From assembly GCA_035550715.1 (NCBI GenBank), contig DASZOP010000005.1, positions 1-14,388 of the forward strand: a stretch of DNA of 14,388 bases, written 5' to 3'. How positions within the stretch are numbered: the stretch's first letter is position 1; each line of letters starts with the position of its first letter. This document shows positions 12,895 through 14,388 of this stretch, one piece after another. The notes below the pieces were generated by a model that had not been told where the DNA came from, did no database searches, and was given only the letters and a program-made list of their open reading frames with translations. A program made the position numbers and the translations under genes. This stretch comes from DASRVA01 sp035550715 (lineage in GTDB: Bacteria; Gemmatimonadota; Gemmatimonadetes; JACCXV01; JAHWKZ01).

Positions 12895-14388
12895 CTAGGT
12901 CGCCGCGGCGGGCTCGATCCGGCGGTAGATCGGCTCTCCCGACCTCACCCGCGCGCCATCCAGGACGCCCCACCGGAGGTGCTCCCCGCGCGGAACCTCC
13001 GGCTGGCCCAGCTCGGCCAGCAGCCGCTGGGCGAGCTCGGGCAGGACCGGCCACAGGAGGACGGTCGCCAGCCGCAGCGCCTCGGCGGCATGAAGAAGGA
13101 TCGCCCCGACCTCGCCCCGCCCCTCGGGCTCCCGGGCGCGCGCCCACGGGGCCTGCGCCTCCAGATATTCGTTGGTCACCGTGACGAGCCCGAGGATCCG
13201 CTCCAGTGCGGTGTGGATCCGCCACTGCCCCCACGCCTCCGATACCGATCCCTCGGCCCCGTCGGCCACGAGTCGCTCCGCCAGCTCGCGGAGCGCCGCC
13301 TCGTTGGCTCGGCCGGCGGCCTCCGAGCGCGGCGGCAGGCGGCCCTCCAGCCACCGCTCCGCCATCTTCGTGATGCGCGAGTGGAGGTTCCCCAGGTCGT
13401 TGGCCAGATCGGCGTTCAGCCGGCGCACGATGGACTCGTGCGAGAACGAGCTGTCCTGCCCGAGGGTCATCTCGCGGAGCAGATAGAAGCGCAGTCCGTC
13501 GACGCCGAACTCGGGCACCAGCTCCTGCGGCCGGACGACGTTCCCGACCGACTTGGACATCTTCGACCCCTGCCAGATCCACCAGCCATGGGCGAGGATC
13601 TGGCGTGGCAGCGCCCAGCCGAGCGCCATCAGCAGGGTGATCCAGTAGACCGAGTGGGTGGTCAGGATGTCCTTGCCGATCAGGTGGACGTCGGCCGGGT
13701 GCTCGTTCCAGGCGGCGATCGCGCGACGCGCGTCGGCCGCGGGATCGCCGCCGGGGTCCACCGTGCCGGTGACATAGTTCATCAGCGCATCCACCCAGAC
13801 GTAGGTCACGAAGGCATCGTCCCACGGGATCTGGATCCCCCACGACAGCCGCTCGCGGGGACGGGTGATGCACAAGTCTCCGAGCGGCTCCCGCAGGAAC
13901 CCGAGGACCTCGTTGGCGCGCGTCTGCGGATGGATGAAGCCGGGGGTGCTGCGGATGTGTTCGACCAGCGCCTCCTGGAACGAGCTCATGCGGAAGAACC
14001 AGTTCCGCTCCTCGATCTCTTCGACCGGCCTGCCGCATTCCGGGCAACGCCCGTCCACGAGGTCCTTCTCCGTCCAGTACCGCTCCTCGGAGACGCAGTA
14101 CCAGCCGCGATAGACGTCCTCGTAGAGCAGGGACCGGCCCTCGGGGTCGGTGCCGTCCCGGAGGGCGTTCAGCGCCTGAGCGACGACCGCGGCGTGGTCG
14201 GCGTCGGTCGTCCGGATGAACCGGTCGTAGCGGATCTCGAGCCGGTCCCAGGCGGCCTTCCAGGCGGGCGCCAGCTCGTCGACGTGGGCGCGGGGGTCGA
14301 TCCCCCGCCGCGCCGCCGCCCGGGCCACGCTCGCCCCGTGCTCGTCGGTCCCGGTCAGGAACCGGACGTCGTACCCCGTCATACGCCG
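12895..14388 (-). CDS. metG: Methionyl-tRNA synthetase, 5' end outside window
   Basis: The fragment covers the C-terminal roughly nine tenths of the enzyme that charges tRNA-Met. The frame is open through the right edge (two Arg codons precede the Met codon at 14382), so that Met is not the true start and the HIGH motif lies outside. Visible landmarks are FLTGTDEHG, the connective-peptide knuckle GRCPECGRPVEEIEERNWFF, LSWGIQIPWDDAFVTYVWVD split across the core, and the KMSKS loop (13549-13563). The first knuckle reads YCVSEE, where zinc-binding relatives have CxxC, so only three of the four usual Cys ligands are present. The protein ends after GEPIYRRIEP, equivalent to the usual LFPRIE end of the anticodon-binding domain, so it lacks the C-terminal tRNA-binding appendix found in E. 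coli. MlaD follows 3 nt downstream. Confidence 0.96.
   Translation of the reverse strand, partial: RRMTGYDVRFLTGTDEHGASVARAAARRGIDPRAHVDELAPAWKAAWDRLEIRYDRFIRTTDADHAAVVAQALNALRDGTDPEGRSLLYEDVYRGWYCVSEERYWTEKDLVDGRCPECGRPVEEIEERNWFFRMSSFQEALVEHIRSTPGFIHPQTRANEVLGFLREPLGDLCITRPRERLSWGIQIPWDDAFVTYVWVDALMNYVTGTVDPGGDPAADARRAIAAWNEHPADVHLIGKDILTTHSVYWITLLMALGWALPRQILAHGWWIWQGSKMSKSVGNVVRPQELVPEFGVDGLRFYLLREMTLGQDSSFSHESIVRRLNADLANDLGNLHSRITKMAERWLEGRLPPRSEAAGRANEAALRELAERLVADGAEGSVSEAWGQWRIHTALERILGLVTVTNEYLEAQAPWARAREPEGRGEVGAILLHAAEALRLATVLLWPVLPELAQRLLAELGQPEVPRGEHLRWGVLDGARVRSGEPIYRRIEPAAAT

Noticed and set aside
11771..14047. Minus-strand open frame of 758 codons overlapping metG and mlaD
   Set aside because: Runs in another frame through two well-identified genes; Arg/Gly/Ala-rich with no motif.

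Overview
The window is about 14.4 kb of very GC-rich bacterial chromosome. Every gene I can support lies on the minus strand, so the biological reading order runs from the right end to the left. The gene content suggests a Gram-negative bacterium with an outer envelope: a single-domain MCE/MlaD lipid-transport protein, a membrane-anchored M23 peptidase, a probable lipoprotein, and a zinc-type transmembrane anti-sigma factor. The composition and the unusual neighbourhoods would fit a deep-branching, soil-, sediment- or metagenome-type lineage (for example Eisenbacteria, Gemmatimonadota, Acidobacteriota or Desulfobacterota). The sequence alone does not settle which. No phage, IS, CRISPR, tRNA or rRNA signal was found.

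Reading order, right to left. (1) The 3' part of methionyl-tRNA synthetase (metG, running off the right edge), followed after 3 nt by an MlaD/MCE-domain protein. (2) A 223-nt gap with a near-consensus sigma-70 promoter (TTGACA, 17 nt, TAGAAT) driving an M23 peptidase that starts with GTG. (3) A 118-nt, nearly symmetrical palindromic element that fills the gap between the M23 gene and the next gene. (4) Two overlapping M16 peptidase genes that divide the active-site features: the first has HxxEH, the second has lost it but keeps the substrate-binding Arg/Tyr pair. (5) A short gap with a hairpin and a weak promoter, then a tight fatty-acid beta-oxidation operon: unknown lipoprotein, FadI-type thiolase, FadJ/FadB-type hydratase-dehydrogenase, a 120-aa membrane protein, and a VLCAD/ACAD9-like acyl-CoA dehydrogenase. 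These genes are separated by a few bases or overlap by 1 to 4 nt. (6) An ECF sigma factor and its zinc-binding anti-sigma factor, the latter running off the left edge.

The three fatty-acid enzymes together cover the whole beta-oxidation spiral: acyl-CoA dehydrogenation, hydration, second dehydrogenation and thiolysis. The lipoprotein and the small membrane protein are the two unexplained members of that operon. The best leads for something not yet described are the large palindrome next to the M16 start codon, the two unknown envelope proteins built into the beta-oxidation operon, and the promoter/leader region in front of the M23 gene. Most remaining long open frames, including very long ones on the plus strand, are shadows produced by the high GC content.
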